Assembly: GCA_964036155.1 (NCBI GenBank)
Contig: OZ038422.1
Span: forward strand, 27,055,201-27,119,200
DNA: 64,000 nucleotides
Direction of reading: 5' to 3'
DNA from: Diploscapter coronatus
Lineage: Eukaryota > Nematoda > Chromadorea > Rhabditida > Rhabditidae
Shown here: positions 48,741-59,903 of the stretch, piece by piece
How the letters are laid out: the number at the start of each line of letters is the position of its first letter
Numbering within the stretch: the first letter of the stretch is position 1
Translations under genes and position numbers: made by a program
Notes under the pieces: generated by a model
Databases searched by the model: none
Seen by the model: only the letters and a program-made list of their open reading frames with translations
Told to the model about the DNA's origin: nothing

Positions 48741-48975
48741 TTAGTTGCAACCGCACAAGCCTATGTTCAATTTCGAAATCTGTTCAATCGAAAAGTTATG
48801 CGAATCAAACAGACAAATTCTTTCCAAGACCTTATCAATATTGTATAATAACACTAAATGAGTAAAAAATTGATGTGATTTTGTAATGACACCTTTTCTT
48901 ACTACCGAACAAAATTTTATCGTCATTCGCAACATTTCTCTGGACATTTGTATTGATTTTCAATGCATCACTAAA
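48741..48975 (-). pseudogene. Truncated fourth Kelch-module copy with another head exon
   Basis: A head exon ending ANDDKILFG (exon end 48906, phase 1) is followed by an intron and the start of a Kelch module (exon from 48853: ERICLFDSHNFSIEQISKLN), which runs into a stop at 48741. ILF plus the phase-1 junction and RICLFDS match the other copies. No later Kelch exons follow, so the copy is broken. It lies just upstream of the Hsp70-Kelch start. Confidence 0.6.
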
Positions 48976-49926
48976 ATTATTCTCGAGTATTATTCCAAGT
49001 TTTATTAGGAGAAAAAGACGAGAACTAACTTATTCCATATTCATCATAGCTTCGGATCGCCCATTGTCTCCCTGCTTCTTATGTGCCTGCTATGGTTGCT
49101 GCCTCTCTTCGTTGTCGTTTCATTCGATTGCAAAGCAGCAGTCGACTGTCTAACTGTTGAAAAACGTGCAATCTAAACCATGAAACGGAAGGCAGTTTCA
49201 TGCATGAAGGCAACAGAGGATAATATGAAACCATTCAGGATCGCAAAGAAATAACTGCAGTTTTTAAATAAAAATAAATTCTTCACTTTTCACAAAAGGA
49301 AGCAAATCTTTGAAACCAAGGACAATAAAATATGATTTTCGAGTTTTCGATTTCGAGATAAAGATAAAAACACAAGTTTTAAGCAAATGGAGATCACATT
49401 TTGATAAACCCAAGGAAGGAATCAGAAAGGTAATGCTTCAATATGAATTTAAATTCTGAAACAATAGAATACGCGACCTTGCATTGCGGAAAGTGATTTG
49501 ATAAGCAAACAAACAATTGGAGTGTTCACTTTTGCAATGTAAAGTTCATCCTTTCAAAAACATATGTTCTGAAAGCTAAAGTTACCAATAATAACTATAC
49601 AAAACACTAGAAATAAACAAATTGAGTCACTTGATATTTGGGATCAGTTGATAAATAAGGAGAAATAACCCGAAAATGATCTGAATAAGAAGGAAGAAAA
49701 TGGTGGAAAGTTGATAGGAAAGTCATTGCAGAAATATTCATTCCCGGAAAGACTACTGATAAACGGGGCACCGGAAAAATCGAATAAATTTGAAAAATGG
49801 TTGAAGAGAGGGGTAAATTGAATTATTCCTATGTGAAAAGGTAGAATATTACTACTTTGAAAATTTTAACGACTAGAATTGGTAAGAGGTTGAAATGAAA
49901 GGGAAGTGAAGAAGTGTGACTCATAA
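48976..49926. other. Intergenic, AT-rich, no gene seen
   Basis: About 950 bp between the Kelch cluster and the 3' end of the SNF2 gene. No frame or structured element of note was found. Confidence 0.5.
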
Positions 49927-49934
49927 TTAGTCAA

Positions 49935-52900
49935 TCAATCCAGTTCGATGACGTCCGGCTCCGAGTTGGAAGTGGCGATTTGCGGAGCGAAAGGCTGCTG
50001 AACAGGCATAGTCTGATTGTACAGTCGGCTCGTGGAGGGCATGGACGACTGCGGAGCCGAGTGGAAGCCGCGGGCCATTCGAGTTGGTGGGATGATTGGA
50101 GGCAGACGGGCTGGAAACAAGGCAAGGAATGATTGGAATTGGGATTGGGGGATGCCGAGTGGAAGACTCACAGTTGGCAGTGTTTGCGTCGAAGACAGAG
50201 CCTCTGGCATCGAGCAGTTCAGGTCCATTGAGGGAGAGGAAGCTGATGTAGATGTCCGCGTTCATTTTGACGAGGACGACCTCGGCGCCGACAGGCACGT
50301 TCACCATTCGGCCTGAGCGATTCGCGTTCGGCAGCAGCAGGGCTGAAACAACCCATTCCCAATTCATTCCTCTTCTCTTCTCTCTGTGCAACTCACCTCT
50401 GTCCAGTTTGATTTTCTGCATGGTGCCGTTGCTGATGTGGTGGATGGTCGAGGCCTTGCTGGCTCCAGGGAACGGCTTCTGCAGAGAGAGAGGCGCATTC
50501 AGAATCTGCGGGGCGATCTGGCTCACTGAAAACACCGATTTTGAATGTGTAGAGAAGCTGAATTGATGGTCGACTCACTGTTCATTCTGCCAATGCCTCC
50601 CGACAGAGACGATTTGGCAGACTGCATTGTGGCTCCTCCTCCATTGACCATGTAGTTCCTGAATTCAATTGCGTCATTAAGAGACAATTTTTTTTGCCAA
50701 TGACTCACCTAGCCGTGTTGCGCTGCAGAACATTTGGCATTGGAGTGGGTCGAGCTGGGGGCAGGCCGCTGGGCATTGCAGGGTTGGCTCTGGCATTCAT
50801 CACCCAGCTGGAGACCCCATTCAGAGTGGAGGACTGACGGAACTGATTGAGGGCCACATTCCCCAGAGTGCTGCTGCTGCTGCTGCTGCTGCCGCCCTTG
50901 AAGTCGCTGTTGCCGATGGTCAGCGAGTCGTACAATTCTGGTCCTTCCGAAAGCTTCTTCTGTTCCAGGTCGAACCACAGCTCCGCTTCCTTCTTCTCCT
51001 CCTCACTCAGTCCCTCCTCTCGCTCCATCATCAGAGATTCGTGCAGGAACGGCATCTGCAAGTAGTCATTCATTCAATCATTTTGCAGAAGTGAAAATTT
51101 GAAATAACTTTCATCTACGCCTAACAACTAAAGCCAGTGTGTTTAACCTGTTCGGTAATTTTTTTTTATGAAACATTAGAATAGTCTTTCACCCCTCCAT
51201 TATTTTTTCGATTAGATCTCTCAATATATAATTAGTGAGCTTCTGCAGAATGACTCACTCCAGAGAGCATGTGGTTGCATTTGACGACAGCGGCCTGCAG
51301 GACATCATCCTCGACGTCCCAGTTCTCGACGTCGTGTCTGGAGTCGTCCTGGTCGAGTTGGTCATCATAGATGAGCAGGGCCTCGAGCTCCTTCTGCGTT
51401 ATGTTCGTGTCGACTTGCGCCTCATCGACTACTCGCTGCTGCAGGCCATGCTGCAAATTGCATTGCCTTCTAAACTGAAGAGGAAGAAGTATTGCGAACC
51501 TTGGAAATCTGCCTATTGAAGATGGCTCTCTCCATGCAGTTGTCCAGAATGAGCCTGTAGATGTAGGTCTTCTTCTGCTGTCCGTAGCGATAGATTCGAC
51601 ACACTGCTTGGGCATCGTGAACCGGGTTCCTGAATGAAATTATTGAACAAGCTGAATGCAGCAGTTGCGTACCAGCAGGCATCGAAGATCACACAGCGAG
51701 ACGCAGAGACGAGGTTGATGCCGAGACTGCCTGCGCGGGTGGAGATGAGGAAGAGACGCAGGGAGGGATTCGAGTTGAACTGATTGATGAGTCGCTCGCG
51801 CTCACTGCCAGAGGTGCTGCCATCGAAACCTGCAAATTAGCAAATAAGTCCTCTCCCATTGTAGACAGATCAATGAGAATTCCTGAATAAAATACAGGAA
51901 TTGATAAATTAAACCTTGAACGTCAAGATTTAGGAATCCGTAATTATAACCTGATTATGATTTCTGAATGTGCTTATCACATCGAAAGCATTATCAACCC
52001 TATCCCTAGCCTTATTCTTTCAAGTTCTCATTTGTTAGTCCTGTGAGTTTTCCGCAAATTCATCTGTTAACATACGGAAGTAGTTGCGTCCTCTGAACCA
52101 GGGCTCTCCATCGCCATCTGCCGTCTGCACTCTGCGCTTGTCCAAGTATTCCTCCATCAGATCGAGAGCTGTCAGGTTTTGGCTGAAACAGTGTTCTCTT
52201 TCAAAATATTCTTCACAACTTGTGTCAGGGGATGAGCCGGAATTCGGGTTCCAACTTCGCAATGTTTAAAATTGAATTCCGGCCCACTCCTGATGTCTGT
52301 CTTGCCTGAATACGAGGATCTTCTCCCCTCGAATTGTGCTCTGGTCGATGATTTCCATGGTGAGAACCAATTTGTATCCATTCTCGCTTCTACCCTTCAC
52401 ATAGTTGGTCATCACGTCTTCTGCCTGCAAAACCATTCATTCAGATAAGAGTCTAGTATTCGCGAGGTGAAGAGATGCATTAAAAAGTAATTATTTTGAA
52501 TGCACTTTACTAAACTCCAGCCTCCATTAATTCAATCAACGAGAAGGAAAGACCCGAACATACCCAGTCATATCTGAGTCCCTTGTCGAGTTCCTCATCA
52601 TCGCTCATCTCGTCCTCGTCATTCAGTGCCGTGCTGTGCATCCTCCTGCTCTGTCCATTCTCTGTCTTCGCCTTTCTGCCCGTTTTCCCCCTTTTGCCTC
52701 TCTTTCCCGGCTGTTTCATGGGAGTCGCCTCGTCGTCGTTATCTCTGAAACATACCATTTTCTTCCCTTCCCTTCCTTCCTGCCTTCTCTTTCACTAACC
52801 TTCCAGTGCCGCCCTGATCTCGCTGAAATCCTCCAGACTTGTGGCTGAATTCGTCCAAATCGGGAATTCCGTCCCACAAATCATCTGAAACACACGACTT

Positions 52901-55900
52901 GATAGGGATATTGGATTGCGGCTGTTGTTGCTGTTGCATAGAGGGCAGAATATGAGATTGACTAGTCGAGGGAGAATTGGAATAGGTCATTTGATTGGGA
53001 GAGGCAGAGGGATAGAATGACTGTTGTGGCTGGGTGTTTTGTGGGTAGAGGGGCATCTGCTGCTGGGTTGTTTGAGGGACGAACCCCATGGAATGGCCCA
53101 TTTGAGGGAAGGAGTGAGAGTGATGCATTTGCTGCTGTTGGATGTGGGCATTTTGTGGAGGCAGCATCATTTGGGGGGAAGCGGTCATTGGGCTGTAGGG
53201 CATCACGAATTGTTGCTGATGACTGATTTGATTGAGAGAAGGGGGGTTCATCATCGAGGATTGGTTGTAGTAATTGGGAAATTGGGCGTTGGAATTGATG
53301 AATGGATTGCATGAGGGAGGATAGCTATTGGGCTGTTGCTGCTGAATGTTGGGAGGGTTCATGTAGGAATTGCTAGGGAATTGGGCGGGACTGTAGCCGA
53401 AACTGTTTTGGGGCATAGTAGATGAATAGTTCTGGGTGGGGGGTAGCATAGAATGCGAATGATTGAATAGGTTGTTGTGAAGACTGCCCGATTGCATCGA
53501 CTGTGACGTGACTGCACCTGCATCGCATCCCGACTGCTCGCTGCCGTGCATGCTGGTCGAGTTGCTGTCAGAGTCGTATCGCCTGCCTCTGTCGTTCTCC
53601 TCTTTTCGCTTCTGCAGCGTCTTCGCCAGAATGTCCGGATGATTCCAAATCTGCAGATTAATTGTTGCCGAATTAATGAGTTTCTAGCTAGTCTAACCTT
53701 GGTGCAGGCAGCGAATGCTTTGAGTGGGTTGAAGGTTGCATTGCCCTGTGTCAGCTCATCGCCAGCATAGATGAGGAATTTTCTGCAAAAACCAGAATGA
53801 ATGCCATTGATAACGAGTGTCAGACTTGTAGAGCTCCTTCTGAACGGGCGATTTGCGCAGCAGAACGACGAACTCCTTGTTGAGCGGGAGTATCTTCTTG
53901 AGCAGATTGTGCGTTCTGCGCTGCACGAATCCCTTCAGTTTCTCGATCAGAATGTGTGTCCTCTGTCGGGCCAGTTTGATATCGCCTGCAACGCAATTGT
54001 TGAACGAGGAGAATTGAGTGGAAGGACAGACTTGGGGTGGAGTCCACGCACTGTCCGTTCTTGATCGGCTTTTCGAACATCAGCGAGAAACTCTTCTTCT
54101 CGCCCAGATACTTAGGTCGAACAAAGTCGATCATCACGTAGTATTCCTGAAATGCGGATGAATTGGCGATGGATTGAAACAGAGGCAGACAGACCATGAG
54201 ATTGTTCTGCAGAGGATAACCTGTCAGGACGATTCTCCTCCTGGTTTTGATGGAGCCGAGCGCCATTGAAATGTCCGAGTTGAGGTTCTTGATCTTGTGG
54301 CCCTCGTCGCACACCACCAGATCTGGTCCGGGATCGAGCAGATTTTGGCGGATGACTGAAAGTAATAGATTTGAAGAGAAGTGGGGAGAAAGACGGACTG
54401 TCATTGGCCTCCTTGCGCACTCGACCATTTGCAGTGTATCCATCATCAGGCCCGTCCTCCAATCGCAAGTCCTCTTCCTTCTCTTTGTCAGGTTCTTCCT
54501 GCTTCTTCCGTGTGATCTGCTGGGCATCAGATGAGGAAGTGGCTGTGGGTGGCTGCTGTTGTGCCTGTGCCGTGTTTCTGCAATTCATGCAATTCATGTC
54601 CGTTTCCTTCTCATTGTCTGCATACTTGTTGATGCTCTGTCCATTCATGAATCTCAGCCTGGGTCTCTGTGGCTTGGGCTTCTTGGGCTGTGTAGCTCTG
54701 ATGAGCAGTCTGAACATGTCGTATCCAATCAGCAGGACTCCGCCCTTCTCTGCCCAGGTCTGGATCATGTCGATGCGTTGGTCGAATGTCTTGACCGTGT
54801 CTCCGATGAGGAAGATTTGGAACTGGCGAAGCCGCTCTCCGGAAGAGGAGATTCTGCAAGAAAAACAATGAGGCATTCACACTAATGGCAGAACGGAAAC
54901 AGGGGCCGGTTGTGCTTGACTTTTGAATAAATTCGAAATCGGAATGGAATTTTTTTCACATAGCATCATTACAGTGAATAAGCATACTGTAATGGTAATC
55001 GAGTAATTTAGGGGCAATTTTGGGCATTAAATACCACTTTTTTGGGTTATCTCATTTATGGAGGATAATTATTTGGAACCGAAACTTTCAGCCGGTCACT
55101 GAATGGAAACATACATCGGCAGCCACTTGTCGAATTCAGCCATCCAGTTCTGAATGACGTTAATGGGCACAATGAGCAGCACCTTCTTGGCTTGCGTCAC
55201 TCGCAGGAAGATTTCGACGAAGGTGATCACCTGGATGCTCTTGCCAAGACCCATGCTGAAACAAGGAACATAAATCGTCTGATGGAGAGATGTGGTCATT
55301 CCAACCTGTGTGCGAGAATGGCTCCGAAGCCAGAGGAGGTCTTAAACTCGTCGAGCGAAGTGATAATGTTGTCCCAGAGAAATCGGATTCCGCCCAGTTG
55401 GTGCGGCTGCAAAATGTGCGTCAGGTGCGAGGCCACGAAGATGTCCGACTCGCCCTCCGGATGGCCTGCAATTCATATTTTAGGATTGAGGTCGGTTTTA
55501 TGTTGCTTCACAGCTGCTAGCTTATTGGATTTGGACCAGGGGTGCGCGAAGTTTTTGATTTGAAATTTTCAAAGTCGAAATTCGTGCAGCCCTGATTTGG
55601 GTATTTTAAATATTTATCATCTCCTTTTCTATTCTTCTTATTCCTATAAAAGGGAATTTTAAAAACTCTTCTTCAATTCAACGAACTTTGAGAAATCTCA
55701 CAAGGGAAGTTCACACATAGAAACTCACGAATTTCGATAAAATATACCAAATAGGGGTTTTTAATGACGCTGATCACACAATGGTAAAGTCAAACAGTGC
55801 TTAATCGCACTGTGGGGATCTTGAATTTTTCACTCGTACTTTGTATGGGAAATGAGAAAATTCGCTTGTCGAGAATGTAAACCAATTTTGCAAATTCATG

Positions 55901-58147
55901 AATACAATTGAAAAAGTTTGGAAAAGATCAAAATTCCAGGGTTCTGAGTGCGATTAAGCACTCTTTGACGTGATAAAAATGATCGACGTTATCGAAAAGC
56001 CCTATTTGGGAACATCCCTTGTTAATTCATCCACTTTGTAATTCTCGTGTCTCTATCTGCTCACCCGAATTGACCAGCAGTCTGCCCTCAGTGGTGCACT
56101 TGATGTCCTCGATGTCCTCGGTTCTTCTCTTCTGCTTCCTGAGTCGTTCTCTCTCCTGGTTGTGCTGCTTCTCGATCTGCAGCATGTCTTCTCTTTCCTT
56201 TTCGGTGCCGACCCAGCGAGTTCGACGGCCACCTGAACTATTGTCGATTTGTGAGTGTAGTGTGTTCATTATTTTGGGAAATGAGCAAATTTCTAGCTAT
56301 TCAGTTATGCTAAAATTAGAATACAAACTATCTAAATATAGATAGTAGCGAGGAGTATATAAACCCGAATTTATAAATAGGCGAGGGTTCAGTTAGTTCT
56401 CCATTATCGTCGACTACCTTCCTTTCTCTAAAGAGAAATCTTCCTCCTAACGATCTCAATTATAGATAATAAATCACCGTGGTAAACCAATTGTTTTGTA
56501 TCCTTCAAGGAGGTTCACATAGTGAGTGATAGAGAACACAACAGTGAGGATATTGCAGAGGAGGGAGACATACCGTATGAGCGATAGGAGGCGTTGTTGA
56601 GTGAGGGCAGAGACGAAGTGGACTGGGAATGCGCGTTGATGCGGAAAACAGGACGGCGTTGGAACGAGCCGATCTCTTGGATGTCGTCGTCGTCGCTCGA
56701 CAGATCGATTATCTGGATTTGAATTTCATTTTACTTCCGGACAATTCAATTCCAACCTCAGGCTCGGCTGCTTCTTCCTTTTTGACCGCGGGCATCGAGC
56801 CAATGTTCATTTGCTCTTCTTCTTCTTCCTCCTCGCCCATTTCCTGTTTCTTGACTTTGCCGATATCGAACTGAAACATTGTTCATTATCCTCCTGCTTC
56901 CACTCGATTTCTCCCTCTCCTTACCAATGACTGTGGTTTTCCATCGATGTCTTCGAGGTCGAAGTCTTGTGCATCCACATCCAGCAGTGGTAGAGGTCCT
57001 TGTACGTGAGGGGAAAGGAGTGCGGAAAACTGCTGGAGGTGATCATCGTTGCTCGGCCTGTTCTTCTTCAGCCGTTCCAGACGTTCCATCTCAAGCTTCT
57101 GTGCCTCCATGAAGAAATCGTCTTTCTCGGCCATTGCGTCGAAGTTTGTCCTGCAATTTATCCATTCATTCAGAAATTTATCTCGTCTCCCCTTCCTCCC
57201 TTTCAACCTACCGAATTTTCCTCCTTTTTTGTGCCTTTCCCGTAGATGTCGGTACATTGAGTCGACTGGCTGTGCTGCCATTGTTGGTGCCGCCCGCACT
57301 CCCATTGGCCGTCCCTCCATCTGTCTTGTCCCTCTTCTTTTTCTTCTTTGCGCCCCCCGTTGCACTGTTCGCACTGCTCAGATCTGACGGATTGCTGACC
57401 GAGTTGGGTGCTGCACTGTCTGTGGGCGGGGGCGAGTCTGTAATCAATTGATTTGTCCAGAATGCCTTCCTTTAACTCAGGGCTTTTTGAATTTGACACA
57501 GGAACACATGTGAAAAAGACAGACTTGCCAAATGAAAACTTGGATGAATAAATAAGGGACTAGATCTGTGCGAGCAGGAATGCGTCGAATTTGAATTTTG
57601 AAAAATTCGGAATCGAAGTCGGAATTGAAATTTATGGTAACCTCAGAATCGGAATTGATTTTTCCATCGACCCGAAATCGGAATCGAAGTCTTAGCTCGA
57701 AAAGTGGAAAATCATTCCAACTTTCTAATTTTGATGAGTCATAACGTCCATAGACGCTTTTTAGATGCTAAATGCATAATTTCTGACGTTTTCTAGAGCA
57801 TAATTGAAAAGTTAAAATTCGTCATAATTTCGAACGATTTCGATCAAAACGACCCCGGAATTGGAATTTCCCAGAAGTCAGAATCAGAATTTCCGAGGCC
57901 TGTGTCTTTTCCAATTGTGTGTTTCCTTTTTAAAACCATGTCTTATTCAAGTATGTGTTCTATTCAACATGTGTCCTATTCAATTGTGTTCCTATGTCAA
58001 ATTCAAAAAGCTCAACTCACGATTGACTGCAGTGAAAGAGGGCTTCTCGTCATTCTGATCATCCTTCTGCTGGACAACCTGCGAGTTCTCACTGGTCGAT
58101 GAGACCCCTCTGTTCAGGTCGATGGACAGCTTCAGTTGCGACGACAT
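49935..58147 (-). CDS. rad54l2-like: RAD54L2/ARIP4-like SNF2-family ATPase
   Basis: This is a nuclear ATP-dependent DNA translocase/remodeller; the vertebrate orthologue binds nuclear receptors and SUMO pathway proteins. Start ATG 58147 ([14 protein letters not shown]). The N-terminal charged exons include a Lys-rich block (57.3 kb), an acidic block and a SIM-like [14 protein letters not shown] (56.7 kb). Helicase lobe 1: [10 protein letters not shown] (55466), [13 protein letters not shown], Walker [14 protein letters not shown] (about 55250), [12 protein letters not shown] (54700), DEGHKIKN box (54310), [20 protein letters not shown], then [15 protein letters not shown] (53900). A Q/N-rich insert follows IWNHPDILA (53650-52900). 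Lobe 2: [21 protein letters not shown] (52340-52150, across a GC-AG intron), [50 protein letters not shown] (51600). The C-terminus ends DVIELD at 49935, like the acidic VIEV tail of the human protein. The gene has many short introns; several hold miniature elements. Confidence 0.92.
52226..52292. mobile_element. 67-bp hAT-like miniature element in a GC-AG intron of the SNF2 gene
   Basis: The ends are CAGGGGATGAGCCGGAATTC and, reverse-complemented, CAGGAGTGGGCCGGAATTCA. The flanks ACTTGTGT and ATGTCTGT agree at five of eight bases. The host intron starts AG|GCAAGAC (- strand) and ends TTTCAG, joining LVF to SQNL in helicase motif IV. Confidence 0.75.
52905..53555 (-). other. Q/N-rich insertion segment within the SNF2 helicase
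   Basis: About 210 codons rich in Gln, Asn, Pro, Ser and Met, with runs such as QQQQ, lie between the end of helicase lobe 1 and lobe 2. The vertebrate protein also has a linker here but it is shorter and not Q/N-rich as I recall it. The composition is that of a disordered or prion-like region. No intron signals are needed to keep the frame open. Confidence 0.7.
55537..55594. mobile_element. 58-bp hAT-like miniature element in a SNF2-gene intron
   Basis: The ends are CAGGGGTGCGCGAAGTTTTT and, reverse-complemented, CAGGGCTGCACGAATTTCGA. The flanking ATTTGGAC and ATTTGGGT form an 8-bp duplication matching at six bases. At 58 bp it is little more than two terminal repeats. Confidence 0.8.
55746..56011. 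mobile_element. Palindromic miniature element in the same SNF2-gene intron
   Basis: The left arm starts CCAAATAGGGGTTTTTAATGA. The right arm reverse-complemented starts CCAAATAGGGCTTTTCGATAA. The arms remain similar through GTGCTTAATCGCACT. The element has no coding frame. The superfamily is not clear from its ends. Confidence 0.7.
57575..57902. mobile_element. GGAATT-rich element with CAGG ends in the first SNF2-gene intron
   Basis: The ends are CAGGAATGCGTCGAATTTGA and, reverse-complemented, CAGGCCTCGGAAATTCTGAT. The body repeats CGGAATCG and GGAATTG blocks, also seen in the 15613-15707 element. The target duplication is poor (TGTGCGAG / TGTCTTTT), so the limits are approximate. Confidence 0.5.
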
Positions 58148-58259
58148 TCCTTCTTCCTCCTGCCGCTGTGCATTGACGAGAAATGCTGATTCCGCTGTCA
58201 GTTCTGCAAAATCCGACACTAATTGAGTGAAATCGAAAGGAAACACGAGCGAAACGATA

Positions 58260-59880
58260 TTGCGAGTGAATGGGTGAAGCGATAAGCAGATAATTATGGC
58301 AATTATGCGATAATTAGACCAATTAACGAGAGGAAGTGAGAAACATCTCGAAAAAAGAAAGAAGAGTCAAAAGCAAAAGAGGGTGGAGAGGAAGTGAGGA
58401 GAAATGCAAAGGAATGGCAGAGGAAGAAAGAGCAATGAGAAGAGGGGAAAAATGAGGAGAAGAAGAATTGACAGATGATGTTTCTTTGGGCAAGTATCTG
58501 TTTCTTGTCTGTGGGATGAAAAGGTCGATGGGAGCAGTTGATGCTGAGTCGAATTTGGCTGGGATGTTGAGTGTGAAGGTGGATGTTTGTGTTCTCTGTT
58601 CGAGGTGGATCAAAAGGAGAAGCACTTCTTGGAAATCCAACTGAATGCAGTGATTTTGCTGTGATAAAAACTAGACGGGCTCACTCTTCTAGAAAAATGC
58701 CCATCGTTTTATGCTTGACTGTTTCATCATTTTCCCTCTCGACTGAATGAATTCATGCGGACAGGGGAGAGGGGATTTTTGTGTGAATCGCAAATAACTC
58801 TTCTATCACCTTTATCAGTTTATTTGTCACTGAGATATGTGTTCATTAAAGTCTCTTTTGCATAATTTAGTGCTTTCATTTTCGTGCTCATTGATTAGCT
58901 TTGCCTTGTAAATTTCATAATTAGCTGTTAGGAATGTTTCCGCGTACAACTTTCCACAGCTAAAATAAACTATGCTGAAAAGTTGAAGACCATCAGCTAT
59001 TTTCAATTTCCAACCAACTCCAATCACACAGCCATTAGGGAGCATTCTCACAGACAGTCTCTGCCCGTTTCATTCTCTGTGCTGTTTCTGCCACAGTCAA
59101 TCACATGCATATTTATCCGGCTAATCTGTAATTCTGAAAGTCTGAAGGATTCTGCATATTTCGCTTTCCAATTTCAAAATATTGCAGAAGAAATTGTATC
59201 TGTGAGATAATGACAATACCTTTCGGGGAGGAAAAGAGAACATTGCCGGTGCATTCTGTGAATTTCTCCAAAGAACAGAAGGATTGATGTGAACCTTCCA
59301 TCCCTTAATAGGCAGATTTACGCAAGCCATGGAAATTTCTAACCTCATTAGATGCTATTTGCAGTTTGCAGTTTGTGAGCCGCGGGTGGAGAGTTCTTGA
59401 GTTCAAGTAGATTAATGATTTTGTGTTGAATTATTGCCGCTAATCGAGTTTTCTGCACTATATAGAACACGACCAGCTCGCCATTTGCTCTAATGATTCC
59501 GCCCTTCTAATCGCAACCCAAGTCGGGGGATATTACATGAGAATTTACAGGATTTAAACACTCCGATAGGGCAAAAATAGCGAATTGTCGTAATTGCCCT
59601 AACCGAATTTGTTATTGCCCCGATATATCGATATCAAGTAAATTTTGCTACAATTGCCTTGGCGTAAAGCACGCAAAACATGTAATTATCCTTACCTTCA
59701 CCTCGTCCTACTGTCTAACATAGCAACGCTAACTACTTTTTATCTAGCTTATAGATTTTGTTATCCCTGTTTTAGAAATGAGATTTTCTGTAACGCTTGA
59801 AAATCTATAAGACATTACTGTCGAAATCCCATTTCCTGCTACACTTTCTGATCAAAAGTTCAATATCTACTTATGGAGCT
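58260..59880. other. Intergenic between divergent SNF2 and chemoreceptor genes
   Basis: About 1.7 kb with GA-rich sequence at 58320-58620 and no supportable exon. It should contain the promoter of the SNF2 gene (- strand) and of the chemoreceptor (+ strand). Confidence 0.5.
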
Positions 59881-59903
59881 GGACTTCTAAATTTCAGAAG
59901 AAA

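Noticed and set aside
57861..58102. + strand frames repeating a CSIQ/CPIQ-like motif next to the SNF2 first exon
   Set aside because: The repeat arises from tandem TTCAATTGTGT-type DNA in an intron; it is antisense to a well-supported gene and not coding.
58323..58640. A 105-codon Ser/Leu-rich - strand frame upstream of the SNF2 start
   Set aside because: It is the complement of GA-rich intergenic DNA with no credible start context or domain.
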